Below are positions 27,481 to 36,245 of a stretch of 64,000 nt of DNA, one piece after another. Source of the DNA: Alteracholeplasma palmae J233. GTDB taxonomy: Bacteria > Bacillota_I > Bacilli_A > Acholeplasmatales > Acholeplasmataceae. Position 1 is the first letter of the stretch; each line of letters opens with the position of its first letter. A model generated the notes under the pieces. That model did no database searches and was not told where the DNA came from. It saw nothing but the letters and a program-made list of their open reading frames with translations. Made by a program: the position numbers and the translations under genes. The stretch lies in assembly GCF_000968055.1 (NCBI RefSeq), contig NC_022538.1, positions 965,499 through 1,029,498 on the forward strand. The letters are read 5' to 3'.

Positions 27481-27494
27481 GTTTATTAAGTTTA

Positions 27495-27536
27495 AAAGCC
27501 TATAAGTAAGGATTCTTACAAATAGGCTTTTTTTAT
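27495..27536. terminator. bidirectional terminator between two converging genes
   Basis: AAAGCCTAT/ATAGGCTTT outer stem with an inner GTAAG/CTTAC stem and T-run on the plus side. Confidence 0.85.
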
Positions 27537-28319
27537 TTATATATGATTATTTAACCAAGTGATAACATCTTCTGTAACTAATTGATAATCTAGATCATTA
27601 AATAGATTATGTAAATTGTTTTCATATAATTTGAGTGTCTTATCTTCTAACTTTAGACGATTATAAAAGGTTTCTGTCATTTGGTATGGCACTACTATAT
27701 CACTTAGCCCATGTAAAAATAAAACGGGAACAGTATATTTGTTTATATTTTTCTTAAGATATCTAATATTAGAAACTAGTATATTTCCAAGAAGTCTAGG
27801 TTTAATATAATCAAGATGATATGGATAATACCCTTCTTTAAATGGTATTCTTGATAGACCAGGACCTGAAAAATTGGTTTTAATTTTCTTAAAATTTAAA
27901 AGTTTGTAGGGGATTTTTCGCATGAAACTCACCTTGGGAAGAAAATCATTAGGAGCTGCACTAATAATTACTCCATCAACATCTTGATATTTAACAACAT
28001 AACTATTAGTAATATTTCCACCCATACTATGTCCTAAGAGGAAAACCTTTTTATCACTGATTGTTTTCATATATGATACAAGTTCATGTAAATCATCTAA
28101 AAACAAGTGAAAACTTTGAACATCTCCTCTTTTCCCTGAACTTCTTCCATGTCCTCTAACATCGTATAAAAGAACGTTATATCCGTTTTCTTCTAAAGTT
28201 TTAGCTAATCTTTCATATTCTTCTGAACTTTCAGCTATTCCATGTGTAATAATGACATTTCCTTTTTCATTTTTTGCTTCAAGTAGCTTTGTATATAATA
28301 TATTTTTATTTATAAGCAT
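27537..28319 (-). CDS. alpha/beta hydrolase, monoacylglycerol lipase/lysophospholipase type
   Basis: 260 residues, cytoplasmic. VIITHGIAE is the oxyanion HG motif, RGHGRSSGKRG the monoglyceride-lipase-type loop, GHSMGG holds nucleophile Ser98, and the acid (LHGLSDIVVP) and His (NNLHNLFND) follow in order. Homologues release fatty acids from monoacylglycerol or lysophospholipid. It is a single-gene unit between a bidirectional terminator and the folC end. Confidence 0.85.
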   Translation of the reverse strand: MLINKNILYTKLLEAKNEKGNVIITHGIAESSEEYERLAKTLEENGYNVLLYDVRGHGRSSGKRGDVQSFHLFLDDLHELVSYMKTISDKKVFLLGHSMGGNITNSYVVKYQDVDGVIISAAPNDFLPKVSFMRKIPYKLLNFKKIKTNFSGPGLSRIPFKEGYYPYHLDYIKPRLLGNILVSNIRYLKKNINKYTVPVLFLHGLSDIVVPYQMTETFYNRLKLEDKTLKLYENNLHNLFNDLDYQLVTEDVITWLNNHI

Positions 28320-28365
28320 TATTTCACCTCATTTATGTACAACTATATTTTAACTTAATTAAATT

Positions 28366-28391
28366 AAAAAATCTAAGTTTCTACTTAGATT
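28366..28391 (-). terminator. intrinsic terminator of the GNAT-valS-folC operon
   Basis: AATCTAAGT/ACTTAGATT stem overlapping the folC stop codon, with U-run on the minus strand. Confidence 0.85.
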
Positions 28392-29607
28392 CGTTAATTA
28401 AAATTTTTCTTATATATCCAATAAAATGAATCGATCCAGTTATGATAATTACATCTAGAACACTATTTTTTAAATAGTTATAGGCTTCTATTGGGTTTTC
28501 TATAAAGTTAAATCCCTCATTTTTTAAGTTAGATAGATCTTTATATCTAAAATCAACAAATGATGTAACAACCATATTTGAACTTATCTTTTTTAATGCA
28601 TTTAACATTTGAGTAAATTCTTTATCACCCAATGCACTAAATAAAACACCTATTTTTTTATTTTCAAATAAAAGTCTAGAACTATTGATAAGTGCTTCTA
28701 TTGCATGCATATTATGAGCGCCATCAATATAGGTATGAGGCAAGATTTCTTCTAACCTTCCAGGCCATTTAGTTTTTTCTATACCATTTTTAATCACTTC
28801 ATTACTGATGTTAGGATAAAGACTTTTGATTGTTTCTATTGCTAGTAAGGCGTTATTTATTTGATAATCTCCTAAAAGAATTTGATATTTGGTATTTTCA
28901 TACAAAATAACATGAGGTATCTCAGATATAACCTTAACATTTTTTTTATTAATCCAATGAAACTGAGCCCCAATTTTATTAGTATACTTATAAAAATAAT
29001 CATATAAATCAAAATCTACTGTTGAAAACAGGATATCTTTACTAGATTTAATAATACCTAATTTTTGAGCAGCAATCAATTCTTTTGTATCCCCTAATTG
29101 TTTCATATGATCCATTCCAATATTTGTAATAACAGAACGATCATATGAAGTAATATTAGTAGAATCTAAAAGTCCCCCAATACCCACTTCAATTACCATG
29201 ACATCTACCTTTATATCAGAAAAGTATTTAAATGATAGTAGCGTAATGATTTCAAAAAAAGACAGTTTAGTTTCTAAATTCTCATTAAAATGATACATAA
29301 AATTAATATATTCTAATAAAACTACATCTGAAATAGGTATCATATTTACTCTAATACGTTCGTTAAACTGAGTCAAATAAGGAGATGTAAAACTCCCTAC
29401 CTTTACACCAGTTTCTAATAAAATATAACTAAGATATGCACTTGTTGAACCTTTGCCGTTTGTACCAGCTACGTGAATTTTTTTTATTTTATCTAAATTG
29501 AGGTCTAATTTTTCTAATGCAGTTTTTAAATAAGACAAATCTGCTTTTTCTTTAAATCGGGGTTGGCTTTCAACCCAATGGATTGCCTCTGAAACTGCTT
29601 TAAACAT
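28381..29607 (-). CDS. folC: folylpolyglutamate synthase / dihydrofolate synthase
   Basis: 408 residues of the Mur-ligase superfamily. HVAGTNGKGSTSAYLS (45-58) is the folate-type P-loop; SFTSPYLTQFNERI and VIEVGIGGLLDSTN follow; DGAHNMHAIEAL is the start of the C-terminal domain. It adds glutamates to tetrahydrofolate and may also make dihydrofolate. Overlaps valS by eight bases in one operon, an arrangement common in Firmicutes. Confidence 0.94.
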   Translation of the reverse strand: MFKAVSEAIHWVESQPRFKEKADLSYLKTALEKLDLNLDKIKKIHVAGTNGKGSTSAYLSYILLETGVKVGSFTSPYLTQFNERIRVNMIPISDVVLLEYINFMYHFNENLETKLSFFEIITLLSFKYFSDIKVDVMVIEVGIGGLLDSTNITSYDRSVITNIGMDHMKQLGDTKELIAAQKLGIIKSSKDILFSTVDFDLYDYFYKYTNKIGAQFHWINKKNVKVISEIPHVILYENTKYQILLGDYQINNALLAIETIKSLYPNISNEVIKNGIEKTKWPGRLEEILPHTYIDGAHNMHAIEALINSSRLLFENKKIGVLFSALGDKEFTQMLNALKKISSNMVVTSFVDFRYKDLSNLKNEGFNFIENPIEAYNYLKNSVLDVIIITGSIHFIGYIRKILINESK

Positions 29608-32173
29608 ATAACTCCAATTTCTTAACTACTTCTTTATATTGAGCTAAGTAATTTTCATATTTTTCTTTTTCTAATGCCAGTTTTTGTTCTGGAGCTTTTT
29701 TAACAAAACTCTCATTATTTAATAGAGCTTCACTTCTTTTGATTTCATTTTCTAAATCTGTTTTTTGTTTTAGCAATGCTTCTTTTTCTTTAACTGGATC
29801 AATTAAATCTGATTTTAAAACATGAATATTAATCTCATTACCTGCAATAAAAATCGTTTCTAAGGCTTCTTCTAAGTTTTCTGTGATAACTAACTTGTTT
29901 GCCCCTAAAAACTTCTTAAAATAAGTTTCTTGTTCGTTGTATAGCACTACATCAGTTTTAACTTCTAAGTAAATATCTAATGGTTTACTAGGAATAACAT
30001 TATTTTCATTTCTTAGTGTTCTTACCTTAGTAATGACATCTTTTATTTCATTGAATTTTAATAGGGCTGATTCATCATAAAAGCTTTCTTCTGGCCAAGC
30101 AGATAGCATGATAGTTTCTTCATTTGAAATTTCAAGATATAATTTTTCTGTAACAAATGGTATAAATGGATGCATTAATTTTAAAACTGATTTTAACACA
30201 TGTAATAAGACAGCTTGTGTATTGGTCTTTTTATCACTATTTAAGGTAATTTTTGCAAACTCAACATACCAGTTAGCGAAATCTTCCCATATAAAATGAT
30301 ATAAGCTTCTACCAGCTTCACCAAATTCATATTTTTCGTAATTATAATCAGCTTCTTTTATGGTTTGATTTAATCTAGTTAAGATATACTTATCAGAAAG
30401 GGTTAAATTATCATAGTCAACTTTTACATCAATCGAATCTAGATTCATCGTAATAAAACGAGTAATATTCCATAACTTATTAATAAAGTTCCAACTAGAT
30501 TCAATTTTTTCTTGGTCAAATCTTAAATCCATACCAGGAGCTGAATTAGTCGTTAAAAAGTATCTTAATGTATCTACACCGTATTTTTCTATAATATCCA
30601 TAGGATCAATACCATTTCCTAAAGATTTGCTCATTTTTCTTCCTTCTGAGTCTCTTATTAACCCATGTAATAAGACATCTTTAAATGGATCTTGGTCTGT
30701 AAATTCTAGTCCTTGGAAAACCATTCTTGAAACCCAGAAAGTTAAAATATCATAACCTGTTACCATGACATCAGTTGGATAGTATCTTTTTAAGTCATCT
30801 GTTTGTTCCGGCCAACCTAATGTACTAAATGGCCATAAAGCTGATGAAAACCATGTGTCTAAAACATCTTCATCTTGTTTCCAGCCTTCGCCTGGTGATT
30901 CTATTTGAACTTTTACTTCATCATTTTTATACCATGCAGGAATTCTGTGTCCCCACCATAATTGACGGGATACACACCAATCTTGTATGTTTTCCATCCA
31001 GTTATCAAAAAGTTTTTTAAATCTATTTGGATAATAGTTAACTTTAGATTCTTCTAATGTTCTATCAGCTAGTTTTTCCATGGCAATAAACCATTGTAAT
31101 GAAAGTCTTGGCTCAACTACTACTCCAGTTCTTTCTGAATAACCTACTTGGTTTGTATAATCTTCTATTTTTTCAACTAGATTCAATTTCTCTAAATCTT
31201 TAATGAGTTCTTCACGACAAACAAATCTATCAAGTCCATTATATTTATGAGCCATTTGATTCATGGTACCATCTTCATTCATACATAAAGGTGTATCTAG
31301 GTTATGTCTTTTAGCAACTTCAAAGTCATTTGGATCATGAGCAGGGGTTACTTTAACAACTCCTGTACCAAATGCTTTATCTACATAATCATCACTAATG
31401 ATTGGAATTAATCTATCAGTTCCTGGAATAAATGCTTTTTTTCCAACTAAATGCATGTATCTTTCATCTTCTGGATGAACCATTAACGCTTGATCCGCAA
31501 ACATTGTTTCAGGTCTTGTGGTTGCGATAACTACATAGTCTTTTTTATTTTCTAATTGATATCTAAAGTAATAGAGTTTACCATGGGTTTCTTTATAGTC
31601 TACTTCAATATTTGATAAAGCAGTTTTAGCTTCTGAATCCCAGTTAATAATGCGATTACCTCTATATAATAGACCTTTTTCATATAGCGTAATAAATACT
31701 TTATTCACAGCATCATTCAGTTTTTCATCTAAAGTAAATCTTTCTTTGGAATAATCAACACTTAATCCTAGTGCTTTCCATTGAGTACGAATATGTTGAG
31801 CATATTCTTCTTTCCAACTCCAAGCGTGTTCTAAGAATTTTTCTCTACCAATGTCGTGTCTAGAAATACCCATTTCTTTTAATTTTTGGTCTACTTTTGC
31901 TTGTGTTGCAATCCCTGCATGATCCATTCCTGGTAAATAAAGAGCATCAAAGCCTTGCATTCTTTTTCTTCTAATAATCATATCTTGTAAAGTATTATCC
32001 CATGCATGACCTAAGTGTAGTTTTCCTGTAACATTTGGTGGTGGAATAACAATTGTAAATGGTTTTGCCTTTTTTCTTATTCCAGATTTAAAATAGCCTT
32101 TTTCAAGCCATGTTTCATATCTTTTTTCTTCTACTTCTTTAAAATCATATTTTGTTTTTAAGTTAGTTTCCAT
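29600..32173 (-). CDS. valS: valyl-tRNA synthetase
   Basis: 857 residues of class Ia. HLGH (53-56) in PPPNVTGKLHLGHAWDN is the HIGH motif, and GRKMSKSLGNGIDP the KMSKS loop. The editing domain carries TTRPETMFADQAL, and a C-terminal coiled coil (about 800-857, rich in Lys and Glu) is the ValS-specific tRNA arm. Its start overlaps the preceding GNAT stop by one base. A T-box leader with a probable GUA specifier heads the operon, so expression should rise when tRNA-Val is uncharged. Confidence 0.97.
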   Translation of the reverse strand: METNLKTKYDFKEVEEKRYETWLEKGYFKSGIRKKAKPFTIVIPPPNVTGKLHLGHAWDNTLQDMIIRRKRMQGFDALYLPGMDHAGIATQAKVDQKLKEMGISRHDIGREKFLEHAWSWKEEYAQHIRTQWKALGLSVDYSKERFTLDEKLNDAVNKVFITLYEKGLLYRGNRIINWDSEAKTALSNIEVDYKETHGKLYYFRYQLENKKDYVVIATTRPETMFADQALMVHPEDERYMHLVGKKAFIPGTDRLIPIISDDYVDKAFGTGVVKVTPAHDPNDFEVAKRHNLDTPLCMNEDGTMNQMAHKYNGLDRFVCREELIKDLEKLNLVEKIEDYTNQVGYSERTGVVVEPRLSLQWFIAMEKLADRTLEESKVNYYPNRFKKLFDNWMENIQDWCVSRQLWWGHRIPAWYKNDEVKVQIESPGEGWKQDEDVLDTWFSSALWPFSTLGWPEQTDDLKRYYPTDVMVTGYDILTFWVSRMVFQGLEFTDQDPFKDVLLHGLIRDSEGRKMSKSLGNGIDPMDIIEKYGVDTLRYFLTTNSAPGMDLRFDQEKIESSWNFINKLWNITRFITMNLDSIDVKVDYDNLTLSDKYILTRLNQTIKEADYNYEKYEFGEAGRSLYHFIWEDFANWYVEFAKITLNSDKKTNTQAVLLHVLKSVLKLMHPFIPFVTEKLYLEISNEETIMLSAWPEESFYDESALLKFNEIKDVITKVRTLRNENNVIPSKPLDIYLEVKTDVVLYNEQETYFKKFLGANKLVITENLEEALETIFIAGNEINIHVLKSDLIDPVKEKEALLKQKTDLENEIKRSEALLNNESFVKKAPEQKLALEKEKYENYLAQYKEVVKKLELYV

Positions 32174-32712
32174 TATTTATTCTTCCTTTTATTTTTTATT
32201 TCATAGTAATATAGTTCATTAATGCCAAAACTAAGGTACTTATTTGTTTTTTCAATGTGAGTAAATATAAACCCATTTTTCAGTAAAACTTTTTTTGATG
32301 CTTCATTAAAAGGCGCATGAGATGCGATGACTTTAGTCGCCCCCATTTTAGCAAAGGCATATTCTAAAACTGCTTGAATTGCCTCTGTCATATATCCTTT
32401 ATTCCAATAAATATCATTTAATGAATAGCCTATTTCATAAGTACCTTCTAACGCATCAAAGAAGTCTAAAACTTTAAGATCAATAGTCCCTATGATTTCA
32501 TTATAAGGTTTAACTGTAATTGCCCAAGTTTCGTTTTCATTAATAAAACTTTTGAGTATGATTTTAGTTTCAATGATAGATTGATGTGGGTGCCATCCAG
32601 CCTGTGGTCCAACGTTAGGTTTTATTGCATATTCATGAAACTTTGTAAGATCATTTGTTTCAGGCATTCTTAATATGAGCCGTTTTGTCTCTAAGGTATC
32701 CAAAAAAATCAC
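32173..32712 (-). CDS. RimJ/RimL-type GNAT acetyltransferase
   Basis: 179 residues. LETKRLILRMPETNDL is the typical N-terminus of ribosomal-protein-acetyltransferase-like GNATs; EIGYSLNDIYWNKGYMTEAIQAVLEYAF holds the acetyl-CoA binding motif A and ASHAPFNEASKKVLLKNGF the C-terminal block. The substrate is unknown. It is the first gene after the valine T-box and couples directly to valS by a one-base overlap, so it is controlled by valine status. The GNAT at 32990 is a different subfamily. Confidence 0.85.
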   Translation of the reverse strand: MIFLDTLETKRLILRMPETNDLTKFHEYAIKPNVGPQAGWHPHQSIIETKIILKSFINENETWAITVKPYNEIIGTIDLKVLDFFDALEGTYEIGYSLNDIYWNKGYMTEAIQAVLEYAFAKMGATKVIASHAPFNEASKKVLLKNGFIFTHIEKTNKYLSFGINELYYYEIKNKRKNK

Positions 32713-32726
32713 ATCCTTTTATAAAT

Positions 32727-32950
32727 AAAAAAAGTCCCTAGATATAAATATCTAAGGACGAATCATCGCGGTACCACCTTAGTTCTATAACAATTGTTAT
32801 AGCACTTAATGTCTTTAACGCAGACGCTACGAATAAATTTACTACTATTTCAATCTATCAACTCCAAGGCTACCTTCACTAACTGATTATATCTATTTTC
32901 ACCAAACATAGACTCTCTACTATAATATAGTTAATTACTCTTCCTCTTCT
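32727..32950 (-). ncRNA. T-box leader (valine) of the GNAT-valS-folC operon
   Basis: On the minus strand the conserved T-box AAGGTGGTACCGCG (32767-32780) is followed by a terminator, with arms around GTCCTTAGATAT/ATATCTAGGGAC and a U-run (32728-32760). Upstream lie GAGAGTC, an AGTGAA segment and GGTAGCCTTGGAGTTG of stem I. I read GUA in GGTAGCC as the Val specifier codon; GCC (Ala) directly after it is a poorer fit to the usual position. The UGGU in the T-box would pair with the ACCA end of tRNA-Val. Uncharged tRNA-Val should stabilise the antiterminator and allow expression. Confidence 0.92.
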
Positions 32951-32989
32951 TTGTAATTATAATTATTTTATTCTAAATCATTTGATTTG

Positions 32990-33442
32990 TCAATCGTTTA
33001 GTGGATATGACATGATAATCTCATGGTTATCCTCATCTTTATCCACTTCTATAAAGCCTAGAGTTTTTAAAAGATGTTCCATTTGAGTATTACCCTCAAC
33101 ATAATCAGCTGTTACATTTTCAAATTGAGCCATTTTTTTAGCTTTTTCAATTGTCTTTAGAATAACTTTTTTGCCATATCCTTTATTTTGATACTTCTTA
33201 TCAATCATCATTCGCCAAATCAAAAATTCTTTTTCTTCTATATCTAAATCAATTAAAATAAACCCAACAATGATTTCATCTATAACGATTGCATAAGGGA
33301 AAACATCATTATTATGACGATATAAATAACATTCAGCAAGAGACTTTACATTAGATGAAACAAAATTTTTTTGAGACTCATTTACTTCTAATTTTAATAC
33401 TTCATAAAAATTATCTTTATTGATTTCATCAAATCTTATCAT
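32990..33442 (-). CDS. GNAT-family N-acetyltransferase
   Basis: 150 residues. The acetyl-CoA binding motif is RMMIDKKYQNKGYGKKVILKTI, preceded by the beta strands FILIDLDIEEKEFLIWR; LLKTLGFIEVDKDEDN closes the fold. Similar small GNATs include spermidine/spermine-type acetyltransferases (compare PaiA/BltD), but the substrate cannot be told. It begins four bases after the polygalacturonase gene and is the last gene of that operon. Confidence 0.82.
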   Translation of the reverse strand: MIRFDEINKDNFYEVLKLEVNESQKNFVSSNVKSLAECYLYRHNNDVFPYAIVIDEIIVGFILIDLDIEEKEFLIWRMMIDKKYQNKGYGKKVILKTIEKAKKMAQFENVTADYVEGNTQMEHLLKTLGFIEVDKDEDNHEIIMSYPLND

Positions 33443-33446
33443 TTTT

Positions 33447-34988
33447 TTAACTCTTATATTCTTCTTTAATAGGACCTACTTGTCCTTGCATAGTAATATT
33501 TTCTAATTTAACATTTTCTACGTTATAAAAAATTAGTCCTTTTTTAACAACAGTTTCAGCATCTTTCATCATAGCTGGTTCACCAGGTTTTGCATCTTTT
33601 TTAAAACTAAATTCTATATTTTCCATTTTGATCTCTTTTATAGGTTGTTCTGGCAAGCCATAAAAATAACCAGCTGCCCATTCACAATCAATTGCTTTCA
33701 TATCATGAAAGTGGAAACTTCCAATAAATGGTGTTCTATCATCAATCGGTAATTTTTCTTTCGTAGATACATAATCATCCATTCCACCAGGACCCCACTT
33801 ATAAAATGAGTCTACTACAAATGGAACTTTAACATTTTTCATTAAAATATTGCTAAAACTAATGCCATCGATGACAGCATATTTACCTCTGCCTCGTCTT
33901 GTCTTAATTCTTAATCCTCTATCTGTTGTGTCAAAGATACATTGGCAGACATCAAGATTTTTAACACCACCACTCATTTCACTACCTAAAACAACACCAC
34001 CATGCCCATCTTTCATGTGACAATTTCTTATTGTTATATTTTGTGAGGGCGTTTGGTATTTCATGCCCATTTCAAATGTACCTGATTTAATGGCGATACA
34101 GTCGTCTCCAACTGAGATTGTTACACCAATAATATCTACTCCATCACAACTTTCAGGATCGCATCCATCTGTTGTTGGGGAATTTTTAGGACTTTCTAAA
34201 TGCATTTGAATAAATCTAATATTTTTAGAAAAATAAGGGTGTAAATTCCAAGATGGTGTATTTTTTACAGTAATCCCTTGAATTTGAATATTTTCACAAT
34301 GATTTAAAAAGATGCCTTTAGGTCTTCTAGCAATTCTTTTTGTTCTGTGATCTATCCACCAATCAGAGTTATGAGCATTTTCATCAATAATTCCTTTACC
34401 AATGATTTTAGCATTCTTAATAAAAAGTCCTGTAATAATACTTGCAAAAGTTTCTTCTGGTTGACCCTCCCAAGTTCCTAATATATATTCATCTTTTTGA
34501 TTATTAAACATTAACTTATTTGGTAATATAGGATATTTTGTTCTATCTGTATTCCCTAAAAGTGTGGCATTTTCAGTTAATTCAATTGTGATATCATCTT
34601 TTAAGAAAAGAGGTCTAACATGATAAATACCTTCAGGAATAAGTATTCTTGAGTGTTTTGGTGCAGCGTGAATAGCAGTTTGGATAGCTAATGTATCATC
34701 ATTAACGCCATCACCTATTGCATTAAAATCTTTAACATTTAAAGTAATTGATTCAAACTCAGTTTCAAAGTTTAAATTAGCTATTTTATTTGATTTTGAT
34801 CTTAATGTTAAACTGTAATTTGTTTCAGGGTTAAGATTATATAATGAAAAAACATTTTTTTCTTCATTTTTAATTTTTAACTCATCATTTAAGTAAACAT
34901 CAAATGATTCATCATTAAAATAAATATGTTTATTTTCTAACTCAAAGCTAGCACTCCTGCTAGATATAAATAATAAATTAACTTTCAA
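33447..34988 (-). CDS. polygalacturonase-like glycoside hydrolase, family 28, without signal peptide
   Basis: 513 residues. After an N-terminal beta module (about 1-80, FN3-like), the right-handed beta-helix carries the GH28 motifs in order: TDGCDP (Asp274), GDDCIAIKSG (Asp295/Asp296), GHGG (His329) and RIK (360-362). These give the three catalytic Asp residues and the substrate-binding Arg/Lys. There is no signal peptide or membrane segment, so it likely acts on imported oligogalacturonides or related oligosaccharides, for instance as an exo-enzyme. It lies between an AEC transporter gene and a GNAT gene in one operon. Confidence 0.92.
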   Translation of the reverse strand: MKVNLLFISSRSASFELENKHIYFNDESFDVYLNDELKIKNEEKNVFSLYNLNPETNYSLTLRSKSNKIANLNFETEFESITLNVKDFNAIGDGVNDDTLAIQTAIHAAPKHSRILIPEGIYHVRPLFLKDDITIELTENATLLGNTDRTKYPILPNKLMFNNQKDEYILGTWEGQPEETFASIITGLFIKNAKIIGKGIIDENAHNSDWWIDHRTKRIARRPKGIFLNHCENIQIQGITVKNTPSWNLHPYFSKNIRFIQMHLESPKNSPTTDGCDPESCDGVDIIGVTISVGDDCIAIKSGTFEMGMKYQTPSQNITIRNCHMKDGHGGVVLGSEMSGGVKNLDVCQCIFDTTDRGLRIKTRRGRGKYAVIDGISFSNILMKNVKVPFVVDSFYKWGPGGMDDYVSTKEKLPIDDRTPFIGSFHFHDMKAIDCEWAAGYFYGLPEQPIKEIKMENIEFSFKKDAKPGEPAMMKDAETVVKKGLIFYNVENVKLENITMQGQVGPIKEEYKS

Positions 34989-34998
34989 TGTAATCTCC

Positions 34999-35994
34999 TT
35001 ATAATAAATTAATATTTTTTAATACAACAATCGAAAAAAAGATGGTAAATACTGACATAATAGCGGTCCAAACAACAAGTTGTCCTGCTAATTTTTCATC
35101 ATTATTCATTTCATAGGCCATAATTGCACTTGATACTGCCGCTGGAGCTCCAAATAATGCAATAAGTGATGGGAAAGCTTCAGCACCAAAATGTAATACA
35201 CCAGTTTTAATGAGTAATACTGCTAAGCCTAATCCAATAAATGGTCCAATTAAGTTTCTATATAAACATCCATGAATAATGTGTTTTAACATCGGTCTTA
35301 CATCACCAAACGTAAATCCAGCTCCTAATACAATTAAAGAAAGTGGAGATGATAATGAACCTAGTTGATCAAATGCTGTATAAACAAATTTCAAATCATT
35401 TTTGATTGTAAATCCATTAAACAATGGTCTAATTAAAAGTACGATAATCCCTAGAAAAACCCCTATAATCAGCGGGTTTTTAACTATTTTTAGTAATAAT
35501 TCTTTCAAACTAATTCCTTTACCACTTTCATCTTTAATAAAGATAGTTAAAGAGACAACTGCTAGAATATTAAAAACAGGAATTGTAAAGGCAGCAACTA
35601 AAGCTGAAATTGCGATTGCATCGCTATTTCCATTGGCAATAAATATTACTAATGGCGTTCCAATAACTGCGTAATTAGATCTAAATATATCTTGTAGGAT
35701 AACTCCTTTTTTTCTTGGATCTTTTGTAAATATTAAAACAGATGCAAGACCAATGATAAATAGTAAAATAATTACTAGAACTGAGTATAAAATAATTGAC
35801 CAGTCAATAGATGCTAAACTACCTTTATAAATATTTAGAAAAAGCGCTACAGGTAGAGCAACTTTGAAAACTATTTTATTTCCTATTGTAATAAAATTTT
35901 CATTAATAAAATTAATTCTTTTTAAAAAATAGCCAAGTGCAATTAATAGCACTAAAGGCATGACTGCGTTTAACGCAAAAATTATGATATCCAT
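34999..35994 (-). CDS. AEC-family transporter (auxin efflux carrier-like)
   Basis: 331 residues with about ten hydrophobic helices in two bundles of five, each broken around Asn/Pro-containing motifs (FRSNYAVIGTPLVI and LFGAPAAVSSAIMAYEM). This is the AEC family; characterised bacterial members move malonate, malate or other carboxylates. GGAG lies before the ATG. As first gene of an operon with GH28, a role in moving an acidic product such as a uronate or carboxylate is plausible but not shown. Confidence 0.85.
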   Translation of the reverse strand: MDIIIFALNAVMPLVLLIALGYFLKRINFINENFITIGNKIVFKVALPVALFLNIYKGSLASIDWSIILYSVLVIILLFIIGLASVLIFTKDPRKKGVILQDIFRSNYAVIGTPLVIFIANGNSDAIAISALVAAFTIPVFNILAVVSLTIFIKDESGKGISLKELLLKIVKNPLIIGVFLGIIVLLIRPLFNGFTIKNDLKFVYTAFDQLGSLSSPLSLIVLGAGFTFGDVRPMLKHIIHGCLYRNLIGPFIGLGLAVLLIKTGVLHFGAEAFPSLIALFGAPAAVSSAIMAYEMNNDEKLAGQLVVWTAIMSVFTIFFSIVVLKNINLL

Positions 35995-36043
35995 GTTTTC
36001 TCCTCGTGTTTATTATGCTGAACCTCGTTTGTCATTCTTAACT

Positions 36044-36072
36044 ATTATAACTTAAATTATAGATTTTATCAA
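36044..36072 (-). promoter_or_regulatory. promoter of the AEC-GH28-GNAT operon
   Basis: Minus strand -35 TTGATA (36067-36072) and -10 TATAAT (36044-36049), spacer 17 bp, 50 bases before the AEC ATG and only 16 bases from the edge of the insertion sequence. Confidence 0.75.
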
Positions 36073-36122
36073 CCTGAGTAAAATAAAAGGAGCTGTAAAG
36101 AAATGAAGTAATTCACTACTTC

Positions 36123-36146
36123 AAGAACTTAACAGTTCTTTTTTTC
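36123..36146 (+). terminator. terminator inside the left end of the insertion sequence
   Basis: AAGAAC/GTTCTT stem with T-run on the plus strand; it would stop plus-strand transcripts entering the element. Confidence 0.7.
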
Positions 36147-36245
36147 TTATATCTACCGTGAACTATGTGGATAAAATCAAAAAACATCTACTTTTAGGCG
36201 TCAAAAAAGAAGATTCTATTAAAATCTTAAGTTTATTGTAGATAT

